Shown: one piece after another, positions 63,811 to 64,000 of the stretch | How positions within the stretch are numbered: position 1 is the stretch's first letter | How the letters are laid out: the number at the start of each line of letters is the position of its first letter | Assembly: GCA_945643635.1 (NCBI GenBank) | Contig: CALZFC010000092.1 | Span: 490,001 to 554,000, forward strand | Direction: 5' to 3' | Length of the DNA: 64,000 nucleotides | Source of the DNA: Allodiplogaster sudhausi | Taxonomy: Eukaryota > Nematoda > Chromadorea > Rhabditida > Diplogasteridae | Translations under genes and position numbers: made by a program | Notes under the pieces: generated by a model | What the model was told of the DNA's origin: nothing | Database searches by the model: none | The model's input: only the letters and a program-made list of their open reading frames with translations

Positions 63811-64000
63811 TTAACCGTTCATCAACATTCGCGTAGTGCATATCACATTTACATACATATGTATGTACGTATAAATAATTTTTTACAGTCTACTGATCCC
63901 GTGCCGATTGTGAAAGATTTGAGATATTTTACGAAACACATGTCGAATAATAATAATAGTGAAAGATTTTAATGCCGATCTCGCTTCCCGGTTCCTTCAA

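Overview
The window is animal nuclear DNA, most likely from a nematode. All genes are split into many short exons, and one tRNA gene has standard polymerase III features. The proteins point to nematodes: a cuticlin-type ZP-domain membrane protein, a Cys/Gly-rich then Pro/Ala-rich secreted protein of cuticle type, a DEG/ENaC channel and a divergent G-alpha subunit. Several first coding exons begin right after an AG acceptor, as expected with spliced-leader trans-splicing or 5'UTR introns. No species is assigned. The spaces between exons are full of (GA)n/(CT)n microsatellites, and most long Ser/Leu- or Arg/Glu-rich open frames are translations of these.

Layout. 1-5.4 kb: repeats and a tRNA-derived SINE-like element. 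5.4-12.7 kb, minus strand: mitochondrial ribosomal protein L19, then a multi-membrane RING-H2 E3 ligase of the TRC8/RNF139 type. 13.9-15.6 kb, plus: secreted Gly/Pro-rich protein with a TATA box. 16.9-20.3 kb, minus: ZP-domain (cuticlin-like) protein. 21.1 kb: tRNA-Val(CAC). 22.7-28.8 kb, minus: MICOS13/QIL1-like protein, a 272-bp MITE-like element and GOLPH3. 30.4-43 kb: coding exons of one or more unrecognised plus-strand membrane proteins, with small minus-strand genes or exons between them, and a 2,387-bp PIF/Harbinger transposon inside the last intron of the plus-strand gene. 46.6-49.3 kb, plus: G-protein alpha subunit. 54.3-56.3 kb, plus: a two-pass membrane protein of unknown family. 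59.0-63.8 kb, plus: a DEG/ENaC sodium channel with an LC8-type dynein light chain nested antisense in one of its introns.

The genes are housekeeping and differentiation genes (mitochondrion, ER degradation, Golgi, extracellular matrix, signalling) and do not form one pathway. The most unusual feature is the splice donors. In exon chains built by eye, 61 of 97 donors have C or T at intron position +3 (GTCAGT, GTTAGT and similar), where animals nearly always have a purine. The reading frames and protein families hold across these junctions, so the donors look real.

Exon boundaries come from reading frame, phase and family fit only. No alignment or transcript was available.
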